From positions 1-7,444 of the forward strand of contig JAEYTP010000115.1 of assembly GCA_023433945.1 (NCBI GenBank): a DNA stretch of 7,444 nt, read 5' to 3'. The DNA is from Bacillota bacterium (GTDB lineage: Bacteria > Bacillota > Clostridia > Acetivibrionales > DSM-1351). The notes under the pieces were generated by a model. That model saw only the letters and a program-made list of their open reading frames with translations. It ran no database searches and was not told where the DNA came from. The position numbers were made by a program, and so were the translations under genes. Positions 1-6,247 of the stretch are shown one piece after another. The stretch's first letter is position 1; every line of letters starts with the position of its first letter.

Positions 1-4
1 TTCA

Positions 5-33
5 TTGACAAAGTATAAAAACAAATATATAGT
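5..33 (+). promoter_or_regulatory. Sigma-A-type promoter for minD-minE-mgsA
   Basis: A perfect -35 box TTGACA (5-10) is separated by 17 nt from a 5/6 -10 box TATAGT (28-33). Predicted transcription starts near 40, giving a leader of about 55 nt before the minD start at 96. This implies that minD can be transcribed independently of whatever lies upstream, probably minC or mre genes (not visible). Promoter assignment rests on consensus match only. Confidence 0.65.
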
Positions 34-95
34 TTTATATGTACAGTTTATAAAATACTTAATATATGTTCATTTGAATTGGAGGTCTATCAACA

Positions 96-896
96 ATGGG
101 CGAGGTAATTGTTATTACGTCTGGCAAAGGTGGCGTAGGAAAAACTACTACAACTGCCAATATTGGTACAGGCTTGGCTTTAGACGGCAAAAAGGTTGTA
201 CTCATTGACACAGATATAGGTCTTAGAAATCTTGATGTAGTTATGGGCTTAGAAAACAGAATAGTTTATGATTTAGTTGATGTTATTGAGGGAGTTTGTC
301 GTGTAAAGCAGGCATTGATTAAGGATAAGAGATATGAAGGATTATTCCTATTACCAGCCGCGCAAACCAGAGATAAATCAGCTGTAACTCCTGAACAAAT
401 GATTACATTGATAAACGAACTAAAGGCAGAGTTTGATTTTATAATTGTTGACTGCCCTGCAGGTATAGAGCAAGGCTTCAAAAATGCTATCGCTGGGGCT
501 GATAGAGCACTTGTGGTTACAACTCCTGAAGTATCAGCTGTAAGAGATGCAGATAGAATTATTGGTTTACTCGAAGCAAATGAGATCAGAAATCCAAAAC
601 TCCTTATAAACAGAGTAAGAATAGATATGGTTAAGCGCGGAGATATGATGAATATGGATGATATTATTGATATCCTTGCAATCGACCTAATTGGTGTAGT
701 ACCTGATGATGAAAAGATTGTAGTTTCAACCAACAGAGGAGAACCAGCCGTTACCGATCCAAAGTCGTTAGCTGGACAAGCTTATAGAAATGTTACTAAG
801 AGATTGCAAGGACAAGATGTTCCTCTTATGAACCTAGAAAGTGACGAAGGACTTATGCCTAAACTTAAAAAACTATTTGGTTTTAAAACCACCTAA
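96..896 (+). CDS. minD: Septum site-determining ATPase MinD
   Basis: MinD is a membrane-associated ATPase that recruits MinC and, with MinE, keeps FtsZ ring assembly at mid-cell. The 266-residue product is full length for the family. The deviant Walker A motif GKGGVGKTT spans residues 10-18, with the signature lysine K11 and P-loop K16. Switch-like DTDIGLRNLD is at 38-47, and the Walker B-type FIIVDCPAG at 115-123 carries D119. The C-terminal MPKLKKLFGFK (254-264) is the amphipathic membrane-targeting helix typical of MinD. The ATG at 96 follows GGAGGT (81-86) at 9 nt, and the protein begins with the usual MxEVIVITSGKGG pattern, so the start is secure. It is followed by minE after 12 nt. The downstream MinE rules out an orphan ParA-like ATPase. 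Confidence 0.97.
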   Translation: MGEVIVITSGKGGVGKTTTTANIGTGLALDGKKVVLIDTDIGLRNLDVVMGLENRIVYDLVDVIEGVCRVKQALIKDKRYEGLFLLPAAQTRDKSAVTPEQMITLINELKAEFDFIIVDCPAGIEQGFKNAIAGADRALVVTTPEVSAVRDADRIIGLLEANEIRNPKLLINRVRIDMVKRGDMMNMDDIIDILAIDLIGVVPDDEKIVVSTNRGEPAVTDPKSLAGQAYRNVTKRLQGQDVPLMNLESDEGLMPKLKKLFGFKTT

Positions 897-908
897 GGGG
901 GATTTTAT

Positions 909-1193
909 ATGTTAATTGATTTCTCAAAACTATTTGGTAAATCTAAACAATCCAAAGATGTTGCTAAGGAAAGATTACAGTTAGTTTTAATACATGATAG
1001 AGCTAATGTTTCTCCTGAGTTTTTGGAAATGGTTAAAGGCGAAATAATTAAAGTAATACAGCACTATATGGATATAGATGAAGGTGCATTAGACATTCAA
1101 CTTACTCGAACTAAGAGTGAAGAAGGGAATAGAATAGTTCCTGCATTGGTAGCCAATATTCCGATCAAAAATGTGAAGAATACTGGTAAATAA
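909..1193 (+). CDS. minE: Cell division topological specificity factor MinE
   Basis: MinE stimulates the MinD ATPase and displaces MinCD from the membrane, restricting division inhibition to the poles. The 94-residue product compares with about 88 in E. coli. Residues 1-10 (MLIDFSKLFG) resemble the N-terminal membrane-binding segment. AKERLQLVLIHDRA at 19-32 is the conserved anti-MinCD/MinD-contact helix. The rest (about 35-88) fits the dimeric topological specificity domain. A ribosome binding site TAAGGGGGA (894-902) overlaps the minD stop codon, suggesting translational coupling. The presence of MinE distinguishes this bacterium from B. subtilis, which uses DivIVA/MinJ instead. Confidence 0.95.
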   Translation: MLIDFSKLFGKSKQSKDVAKERLQLVLIHDRANVSPEFLEMVKGEIIKVIQHYMDIDEGALDIQLTRTKSEEGNRIVPALVANIPIKNVKNTGK

Positions 1194-1217
1194 TTTAAAG
1201 GGTATGTGATCTATAAA

Positions 1218-1610
1218 ATGAACATAGGGATTATTGCACATGATAATAAAAAGGAGCTAATGACAAGCTTTTGTATTGCGTATAAGTATATTTTACAAGA
1301 ACATACATTGTATGCAACTCGTTCAACCGGTTTGGCGGTAAGCAAAGCGACTGGGTTAAACATTCATTTGCTTGCATTTGGACAGCTTGGGGAGCAACAG
1401 CTTGCAGCTAGTGTGGCATGTGATGAAATAGACTTGTTAATTTACTTTAGAGACCCTAATACTCATCATACTGATTTTAGTACTTCAATATTTAAGAATT
1501 GCGATGCAAACAATATTCCATTCGCCACTAATATTGCTACTGCAGAGGTTTTGATAAAAGGATTGGAGAGAAAAGATCTTGCCTGGAGAGAACTTCTAAA
1601 GCAACAATAA
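1218..1610 (+). CDS. mgsA: Methylglyoxal synthase-family protein, catalytic Asp not conserved
   Basis: Methylglyoxal synthase converts dihydroxyacetone phosphate to methylglyoxal and phosphate, a glycolytic bypass. The family assignment comes from IIAHDNKK (5-12, equivalent to E. coli H19/D20/K23), LYATRSTG (31-38, phosphate-binding loop), ATGLN (44-48), RDP (78-80, D79 equivalent to D91) and IPFATNIATAE (100-110). HHTD at 83-86 may supply the H98/D101 equivalents. Oddity: where the family has GGDQQ with catalytic Asp71, this protein has GEQQ (58-61), so the position is Glu59, or Gln60 in an ungapped alignment. Activity is therefore uncertain. I chose the ATG at 1218 because the family begins M-x-I-(A/G)-L/I-I-A-H-D. 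A GTG at 1206 would add four residues. AAGGG (1198-1202) is 15 nt from the ATG and only 3 nt from the GTG, so neither spacing is ideal. It lies 24 nt after minE and is probably in the same operon. Confidence 0.85.
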   Translation: MNIGIIAHDNKKELMTSFCIAYKYILQEHTLYATRSTGLAVSKATGLNIHLLAFGQLGEQQLAASVACDEIDLLIYFRDPNTHHTDFSTSIFKNCDANNIPFATNIATAEVLIKGLERKDLAWRELLKQQ

Positions 1611-1673
1611 ATCTAGACACCATATTAAATTAGATACTATACCACAATAAAAACTTTATATCATAAAAGAGAG

Positions 1674-1698
1674 AACCTGACTTAAGTCAGGTTTTTTT
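1674..1698 (+). terminator. Intrinsic terminator after minD-minE-mgsA
   Basis: AACCTGAC (1674-1681) and GTCAGGTT (1686-1693) form a perfect 8-bp stem around a TTAA loop. A run of seven T residues follows (1692-1698). It ends the min-mgsA transcript and separates it from the spoIVF-like pair. The core CCTGACTTAAGTCAGG is fully palindromic, so it could fold on either strand, but only the + strand has the T run. The 1611-1673 stretch before it holds nothing I can identify. Confidence 0.9.
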
Positions 1699-1725
1699 AT
1701 TTTAAAATCTTTGGTCATATATGTT

Positions 1726-1753
1726 TTGTCTGGATAATATACTTTAATATAAT
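1726..1753 (+). promoter_or_regulatory. Candidate promoter for the spoIVFA-spoIVFB pair
   Basis: TTGTCT (1726-1731, 4/6 to the -35 consensus) lies 16 nt before TATAAT (1748-1753, perfect -10). A promoter is expected here because a strong terminator precedes the pair. The B. subtilis spoIVF operon uses mother-cell sigma-E. A sigma-E-like reading (TCATATA at 1715-1721 with TATACTTT at 1738-1745) is possible, but its spacing is about 2 nt too long, so the sigma class stays open. Confidence 0.35.
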
Positions 1754-1828
1754 TCAAAAGCTATCCAACACTACTTTGGAATTAGGACAACTTTATTCTA
1801 TTAAGATGCGAAAGAAAGGGTGATAGAT

Positions 1829-2734
1829 ATGGAGGATACTATTACTAGGCCGAGACATACAAGAGGTACCGGTGCTCCAAGAAATAAGAGAAATCTGCAG
1901 AAGAGTGGAGATTTAATTTCTGTTGCATTTGCAGCAAAACTACTATTAGCCATTGTACTTTTATCGATAGTTGCTCTTTGCAAGTCAACAGATACAGCTG
2001 TATCCAATGCCATATTGGACTCTGCAAAACTTGTTGCCAGCAAAAATTATAATACTAACCCTTACGTTTCCAAATTTATGGCTATGGTTGGTGTCAATAC
2101 AAAAAATCAGCAGGTCATAGACACAACCAATGGTGCAGAAGGTAACTACCAGAATATAGACAGTACATCTATAGGTTCCCAAGAAGTCTCAGCCTCCGAA
2201 CAGGATAAGACTAACCTAATGGATACTTCATCGGACAGTCCTAAAAATGGTTTGGACAATAGCAAATCACAGGCTACTAACAAGACAAATGATTCACTTA
2301 TCATGAATGATGATGAAATGAAGTTAATAGCAGGAAAGTATTCACTTATTATGCCGATATCGGGGGATATTGTATCAACATTTGGTATGAGGGCAGACTC
2401 TCTTAGTGCAACTGATAAATTCCATAGAGGTATAGACATTAAGGCTAATATGGGTACGTCTATAAAAGCAAGTTTTAAAGGTGTAGTATCTGAAACTGGT
2501 GAAAACGAAGATAATGGAAAGTACGTAATAGTTGAACATGCTGATGGACTAAAGACGGTATATGCACACTGTTCAATTATCTCGGCAAAAAAAGGTCAAA
2601 ATGTCAATCAGGGTGATGTCATTGCAAGAGTAGGGAATGATGGGGAAGAAGGGAATGCGTATTTACACTTTGAAGTATGGCAAGGTCTTAAAATTGCTGA
2701 TCCTGCCAAGATTTTTGAATATCTTAATAAATAA
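1829..2734 (+). CDS. spoIVFA: Membrane-anchored M23/LytM-domain protein, SpoIVFA-like
   Basis: In B. subtilis SpoIVFA tethers the pro-sigma-K protease SpoIVFB and its inhibitor BofA in the outer forespore membrane. This 301-residue product has a basic N-terminus (1-25), one transmembrane segment (about 31-51), a polar Ser/Thr/Asn/Asp-rich linker (about 88-160) and a C-terminal M23/LytM domain (about 170-301). The domain keeps HRGID (199-203), giving zinc ligands H199 and D203, YAH with H247, and LHFEV with zinc ligand H280. The usual HxH is YLH, so one catalytic histidine is replaced by Tyr278. The ATG at 1829 is preferred because AAAGGGTGAT (1815-1824) sits 4 nt before it; an in-frame GTG at 1820 lies inside that ribosome binding site. 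Its stop overlaps the next start by 1 nt. The name rests on architecture and synteny; an active M23 endopeptidase is the alternative. Confidence 0.75.
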   Translation: MEDTITRPRHTRGTGAPRNKRNLQKSGDLISVAFAAKLLLAIVLLSIVALCKSTDTAVSNAILDSAKLVASKNYNTNPYVSKFMAMVGVNTKNQQVIDTTNGAEGNYQNIDSTSIGSQEVSASEQDKTNLMDTSSDSPKNGLDNSKSQATNKTNDSLIMNDDEMKLIAGKYSLIMPISGDIVSTFGMRADSLSATDKFHRGIDIKANMGTSIKASFKGVVSETGENEDNGKYVIVEHADGLKTVYAHCSIISAKKGQNVNQGDVIARVGNDGEEGNAYLHFEVWQGLKIADPAKIFEYLNK

Positions 2735-3651
2735 TGATTAAAGTACAGTTCAGTGGACCATCCAAAATATTATTTATATATAAAAGAACTACAGTCTTTA
2801 TTGATTTATTCCTTATACCCGTAGTTCTTTTAGTTGTGTTATCCCATATGCTACAACCGTTTGTAATAACTGTGATATCAATTTATTTACATGAGATGAC
2901 CCATATAATGATGGCAATTTTTAAAAAGTGTAAAGTTTCTGGTATGGGTATATTGCCAGTTGGCTTTAATGCCTGTATTGATGATAACGAGTTAAATGAA
3001 ATACACAAGCTTTGTATATACTTAAGTGGATGCTGCATGAATATTGTTATAGCTGCACTATTTGCCAGTTTGTTTAGTACAATGCCAATATCCTCTGAGA
3101 TAGTTAAAACCAATATAGCATTAGCCATATTTAACCTAATCCCGATACAGCCTTTAGATGGGGGTAAATGCCTGCTTGTTTTGCTTGAATATCGTAATGG
3201 TCTTTATAGTGCACAAAGAGTTTCTATTATAGTAACTAAAGTCATTGCTGCTCTTTTAATTTTGCTGGGGATTATATTGTCTATAAAAAAATTATTTTTT
3301 CTGTGTATTGTTCTGCTGGGTTTATTTATATTACTCAATTTAAAGAATACTATAAAGGAGATTGCTTCAATGAATATAAGGAATATTTTCTACAGGCGGT
3401 CCCGATTTCTAAAAAAGGGAGTTTACTCTACACGCCAAATTGTTGTTACAAGACAACTTTCTTTATCAGAAGCAGTGAGGGCAATGGATTACGCAGATGT
3501 GTTCCATATAGTGCACGTTCTAGATGATGAGCTTAAGCTATTGAGAACCTTTACAGAACAAGAGATTATTGATGAGCTAATTAACGGTACAGGGGATTTA
3601 ACCTTTGAGGATTTGATAAAGGGTGATAAAGTAAATGAAAAGAATGTGTAA
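2734..3651 (+). CDS. spoIVFB: M50 intramembrane zinc protease, SpoIVFB-like
   Basis: SpoIVFB-type site-2 proteases cleave pro-sigma-K within the membrane late in sporulation. The product has 305 residues (B. subtilis SpoIVFB has 288). The zinc motif HEMTH is at 53-57 (H53, E54, H57). The second motif NLIPIQPLDGGK is at 134-145, with D142 as the third ligand. About six hydrophobic segments are visible, near 21-40, 41-63, 95-114, 127-141, 163-184 and 187-203. The soluble tail (about 224-305) resembles the single CBS-type domain of SpoIVFB, thought to sense nucleotide. ATG overlaps the upstream stop as TAATG, and no clear ribosome binding site precedes it, so translational coupling is likely. 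The order after minDE and a LytM protein matches B. subtilis minCD-spoIVFAB. A general site-2 protease is possible but less likely. Confidence 0.85.
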   Translation: MIKVQFSGPSKILFIYKRTTVFIDLFLIPVVLLVVLSHMLQPFVITVISIYLHEMTHIMMAIFKKCKVSGMGILPVGFNACIDDNELNEIHKLCIYLSGCCMNIVIAALFASLFSTMPISSEIVKTNIALAIFNLIPIQPLDGGKCLLVLLEYRNGLYSAQRVSIIVTKVIAALLILLGIILSIKKLFFLCIVLLGLFILLNLKNTIKEIASMNIRNIFYRRSRFLKKGVYSTRQIVVTRQLSLSEAVRAMDYADVFHIVHVLDDELKLLRTFTEQEIIDELINGTGDLTFEDLIKGDKVNEKNV

Positions 3652-3660
3652 ACAATTTAT

Positions 3661-3690
3661 AAAGCTCAGATAATCTGGGCTTTATTATGT
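3661..3690 (+). terminator. Terminator after the spoIVFB-like gene
   Basis: AAAGCTCAGA (3661-3670) and TCTGGGCTTT (3674-3683) form a 10-bp stem with one G-U pair around a TAA loop. The tail is T-rich but interrupted (TTTATTATGTT), so termination may be partial. It begins 9 nt after the spoIVFB stop. Confidence 0.75.
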
Positions 3691-3708
3691 TATTATTAAC
3701 TTAAGTAA

Positions 3709-3755
3709 AAAGATATTGTGCTTAAGGATTATTATATCTTTGTATACTCAAGCAC
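3709..3755. other. Intergenic pseudoknot-capable inverted repeats
   Basis: Two interleaved inverted repeats occur here. AAAGATAT (3709-3716) pairs perfectly with ATATCTTT (3734-3741). GTGCTTAAG (3718-3726) pairs with CTCAAGCAC (3747-3755) with one mismatch. The arms are ordered a-b-a'-b', the layout of an H-type pseudoknot, or alternatively of two competing hairpins. It lies after the spoIVFB terminator and about 85 nt before the best nfnA -35 box. No function is known to me. It could be a small RNA, an operator region or chance symmetry in AT-rich DNA. The rest of 3756-3840 shows nothing clear. Confidence 0.35.
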
Positions 3756-3840
3756 TATACATAACTTCTTCAACACATTTACGAGAAAAGTCTCATATCT
3801 ATTTTAAATACACTTATTTTATGTAAAAATGCCGGACATG

Positions 3841-3880
3841 TTGACTGCAAATTGACAAAAGTATAAAATGCTTGTGTAGT
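3841..3880 (+). promoter_or_regulatory. Promoter region of nfnA-nfnB, two overlapping candidates
   Basis: Two sigma-A-like promoters overlap. The first is TTGACT (3841-3846), 17 nt, TAAAAT (3864-3869), with 5/6 matches in each box. The second is TTGACA (3852-3857), 17 nt, TGTAGT (3875-3880), with a perfect -35 and a 4/6 -10. Transcript starts near 3876 or 3887 would leave a leader of only about 20-30 nt before the nfnA start. GGGGGGA (3894-3900) is the ribosome binding site, 5 nt from the ATG. Confidence 0.6.
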
Positions 3881-3905
3881 TATTAATTTTACTGGGGGGA
3901 TTATT

Positions 3906-4751
3906 ATGTTTAGAATTGCTAGGAAAGAAGTCTTAAACCCAACAGTTGTTCGGCTGGATATTGAGGCTCCTTACATAGCCAAGAAGGCTCAACCGGGGCA
4001 GTTTATTATATTGAGAATATCTGAAAATGGTGAGAGAATACCCTTAACCATTGCAGACTACGATAGAGATAAAGGAACTGTTACTATAATTTTTCAGCTT
4101 GTAGGTAAAACAACGCGTGAATTAGCAGAGATGAATGAAGGAGACGAATTACTTGATTTTGTTGGTCCCCTTGGTGTGGCATCTCATCTGGAGGGGTATA
4201 TAAAGGTTGCAGTTATAGGAGGCGGTCTTGGTACTGCCATAGCCTACCCTCAAGCAAAAAAGCTACATTCCTTGGGAGCAGAGGTACATGCTATTACTGG
4301 ATTTAGAAATAAGGAACTGATTATTTTAGAAGAAGAAATGAAAAAAGTTAGTGATAGGCTTATAGTAGCAACCGACGATGGATCAAATGGAAATAAAGGC
4401 TTTGTTACAAATGTACTAAAGCAGCTAATTGATGAGGGCAATAAATACGACCTTGTGATAGCTATTGGTCCCCTAGTAATGATGAGAGCAGTCAGTAACC
4501 TTACAAGAGAATATGGAATAAAGACGCTTGTCAGTATGAATCCGGTTATGATAGATGGTACCGGTATGTGCGGTGGATGTAGACTTACGGTTGGAGGTAA
4601 GACCAAGTTTGCTTGTGTAGATGGACCGGATTTTGACGGACATGAAGTAGATTTTGATGAAGCCATGAGAAGACAGACTATGTACAAAAAGCATGAGGGC
4701 ACATCATCGGAGCTACATGCATGTAAGCTTGGAGGTGATATAAATGCCTAA
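3906..4751 (+). CDS. nfnA: NfnA: ferredoxin-NADP+ reductase (transhydrogenase) alpha subunit
   Basis: NfnA is the small flavoprotein of the electron-bifurcating NfnAB complex, which reversibly couples NADH plus reduced ferredoxin to reduction of NADP+. It acts in the cytoplasm. The 281 residues match the family. RIPLTIAD (44-51) is the FAD-binding R-x-P-L-T motif, FQLVGKTT (63-70) and GPLG (87-90) are typical of this FNR/dihydroorotate dehydrogenase K-like fold, and GGGLGTA (105-111) is the NAD(H)-binding loop. The [2Fe-2S] region has C222, C225 and C237, with D217 just before; from memory, Nfn structures use three Cys and one Asp. The start ATG follows GGGGGGA at 5 nt. Its last codons contain the ribosome binding site of nfnB and overlap it by 8 nt, so the pair is co-translated. 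PyrK or SudB would be the alternative names; the NfnB partner decides. Confidence 0.93.
   Translation: MFRIARKEVLNPTVVRLDIEAPYIAKKAQPGQFIILRISENGERIPLTIADYDRDKGTVTIIFQLVGKTTRELAEMNEGDELLDFVGPLGVASHLEGYIKVAVIGGGLGTAIAYPQAKKLHSLGAEVHAITGFRNKELIILEEEMKKVSDRLIVATDDGSNGNKGFVTNVLKQLIDEGNKYDLVIAIGPLVMMRAVSNLTREYGIKTLVSMNPVMIDGTGMCGGCRLTVGGKTKFACVDGPDFDGHEVDFDEAMRRQTMYKKHEGTSSELHACKLGGDINA
4731..4739 (+). promoter_or_regulatory. nfnB ribosome binding site inside nfnA
   Basis: GGAGGTGAT is an almost full complement of the 16S 3' end. It lies within the final codons of nfnA, with GGAGG ending 8 nt before the ATG at 4744. The next in-frame ATG (4753) would be 17 nt away, so this site fixes the nfnB start. 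Confidence 0.85.
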
Positions 4752-6141
4752 TATGTCACTTAATAAGGTAAAGATGCCTGAGCAAGAACCGGATATTAGG
4801 AATAAAAATTTTGGTGAAGTTGCTTTGGGTTATGATGAAAGTATGGCAATGGAGGAAGCTCAGCGTTGCCTTAACTGTAAAAACAAGCCCTGTGTAGCAG
4901 GGTGTCCTGTAAATGTAAAAATACCAGAGTTCGTTATGCTTATAGCTGAAGGAAAGTTTGAAGAAGCGTACAAAAAGATTACTGAGACCAATAATCTTCC
5001 TGCAATATGTGGAAGAGTATGCCCTCAGGAAACACAATGTGAGCAGTTATGTGTTAGGGGTAAAAAGGGTGAGCCAGTTGGTATTGGTAGGCTTGAAAGG
5101 TTTGCTGCTGATTGGTATCTCAAAAATGTCACGGCTGAAGCAGCAAAAGTAGAAAGTAACGGAATTAAGGTTGCGGTAGTAGGTTCAGGTCCTGCAGGGT
5201 TGACCTGTGCAGCAGACCTCGCAAAACTTGGCTATGAGGTTACTATATTTGAAGCATTCCATGTACCAGGTGGAGTTTTAATGTATGGTATTCCAGAATT
5301 CAGACTTCCAAAGCAACTCGTTCAAAAGGAAATTGAATCGGTGAAAAACATCGGTGCAAGGATTCAAACAAACATGGTAATAGGTAAAGTGCTGTCGGTA
5401 GATGAGCTAAAGGAAGAGGGTTTTAAGGCTGTATTTGTTGGTTCAGGTGCTGGCTTGCCAAGCTTTATGAAGATACCAGGAGAAAATCTCAATGGAGTAT
5501 ATTCGGCAAATGAGTTCTTAACTAGAATAAATCTAATGAGTGCTTATAAGTTCCCCAACACAGACACACCGGTGTTCGTGGGTAAAAATGTTGCCGTTGT
5601 TGGTGGCGGAAATGTTGCAATGGATGCTGCAAGAAGCGCAAAACGCCTTGGAGCAGAAAATGTATATATAGTGTATAGAAGATCTGAGGCTGAAATGCCA
5701 GCACGACTTGAAGAGATTCATCATGCTAAAGAAGAAGGCATTATATTTAAGATTCTTACAAATCCAAATGAAATACTTGGCACTGAAGATGGCTGGGTAA
5801 AGGGTATGAGATGTATTGAAATGGAATTAGGTGAGCCAGATAAATCAGGAAGAAGGCGTCCTGTTGAAAAAGCAGGATCAGAGCACATATTAGATGTTGA
5901 GACGGTTGTTATAGCTATAGGACAATCCCCAAATCCGTTAATATCTTCCACAACCCCAGGACTTGATACTCAATCATGGGGGGGTATAATTGTTGAAGAG
6001 GAGACAGGCGCTACTAGTAAGCAAGGAGTATATGCTGGGGGAGATGCAGTTACAGGAGCGGCTACCGTAATATTGGCTATGGGTGCCGGCAAAAAAGCAG
6101 CAGCTGCTATTCATGAGTCTATCCAGAAATCCCTAATATAG
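4744..6141 (+). CDS. nfnB: NfnB: NADPH-binding large subunit of the Nfn transhydrogenase (GltD/GltA-like)
   Basis: NfnB carries the bifurcating FAD, binds NADP(H) and holds two [4Fe-4S] clusters that pass electrons to ferredoxin. The 465 residues fit this family. The N-terminal cluster domain has C42, C45, C50 and C54, then C89, C93, C99 and C103. The FAD dinucleotide-binding loop GSGPAG is at 147-152, followed by PGGVLMYGIPEFRLP (175-189). The NADPH loop GGGNVAMD is at 287-294 with YRRS at 311-314. The FAD-contacting GGDAVTGAATV is at 432-442. Similar proteins are often labelled glutamate synthase small subunit, but no large subunit is nearby and nfnA precedes it directly, so NfnB is preferred. 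No terminator follows before the flavodoxin-like gene, 106 nt downstream. Confidence 0.93.
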   Translation: MPNMSLNKVKMPEQEPDIRNKNFGEVALGYDESMAMEEAQRCLNCKNKPCVAGCPVNVKIPEFVMLIAEGKFEEAYKKITETNNLPAICGRVCPQETQCEQLCVRGKKGEPVGIGRLERFAADWYLKNVTAEAAKVESNGIKVAVVGSGPAGLTCAADLAKLGYEVTIFEAFHVPGGVLMYGIPEFRLPKQLVQKEIESVKNIGARIQTNMVIGKVLSVDELKEEGFKAVFVGSGAGLPSFMKIPGENLNGVYSANEFLTRINLMSAYKFPNTDTPVFVGKNVAVVGGGNVAMDAARSAKRLGAENVYIVYRRSEAEMPARLEEIHHAKEEGIIFKILTNPNEILGTEDGWVKGMRCIEMELGEPDKSGRRRPVEKAGSEHILDVETVVIAIGQSPNPLISSTTPGLDTQSWGGIIVEEETGATSKQGVYAGGDAVTGAATVILAMGAGKKAAAAIHESIQKSLI

Positions 6142-6173
6142 TATTTATATTAAAACAGGTTTATAAATGGGAA

Positions 6174-6221
6174 GATGGACTGAACAACACAAAAATAAGA
6201 GTTCATCCTACCTAATATAAT
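6174..6221 (+). promoter_or_regulatory. Weak hairpin and possible -10 between nfnB and the flavodoxin gene
   Basis: GATGGACT (6174-6181) can pair with AGTTCATC (6200-6207) through 8 bp with one G-U, across an 18-nt loop. It has no T run and does not look like a terminator. A perfect TATAAT (6216-6221) follows, but I see no -35 box at 16-18 nt upstream. Read-through from nfnB, perhaps with RNA processing, is as likely as a separate promoter. Confidence 0.25.
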
Positions 6222-6247
6222 AATTAAAATCATGGAGGTTTATTTAA

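Noticed and set aside
5..208. 67-codon + strand open frame across the minD start
   Set aside because: It starts inside the -35 box, has no ribosome binding site, and overlaps minD in another frame.
266..733. 155-codon open frame on the - strand inside minD
   Set aside because: It is the antisense shadow of a clearly real gene, has a Ser/Ile-rich low-complexity product, and has no domain I recognise.
3303..3527. 74-codon + strand open frame inside spoIVFB
   Set aside because: It overlaps the SpoIVFB coding frame and its product has no recognisable motif; it reads as a frame shadow.
3767..3800. Short GAGA-AAAG-TCTC hairpin (3783-3794) upstream of nfnA
   Set aside because: Only 4 bp of stem and no T run or ribosome binding site nearby; expected by chance.
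4250..4702. 150-codon open frame on the - strand inside nfnA
   Set aside because: It lies fully antisense to nfnA, whose motifs are intact. The product is Ser/Pro/Leu-rich without recognisable motifs.
4744..6141. Reading the large subunit as the small subunit of glutamate synthase
   Set aside because: The sequence families are close, but there is no glutamate synthase large subunit nearby and nfnA is directly fused in translation, so NfnB fits better.
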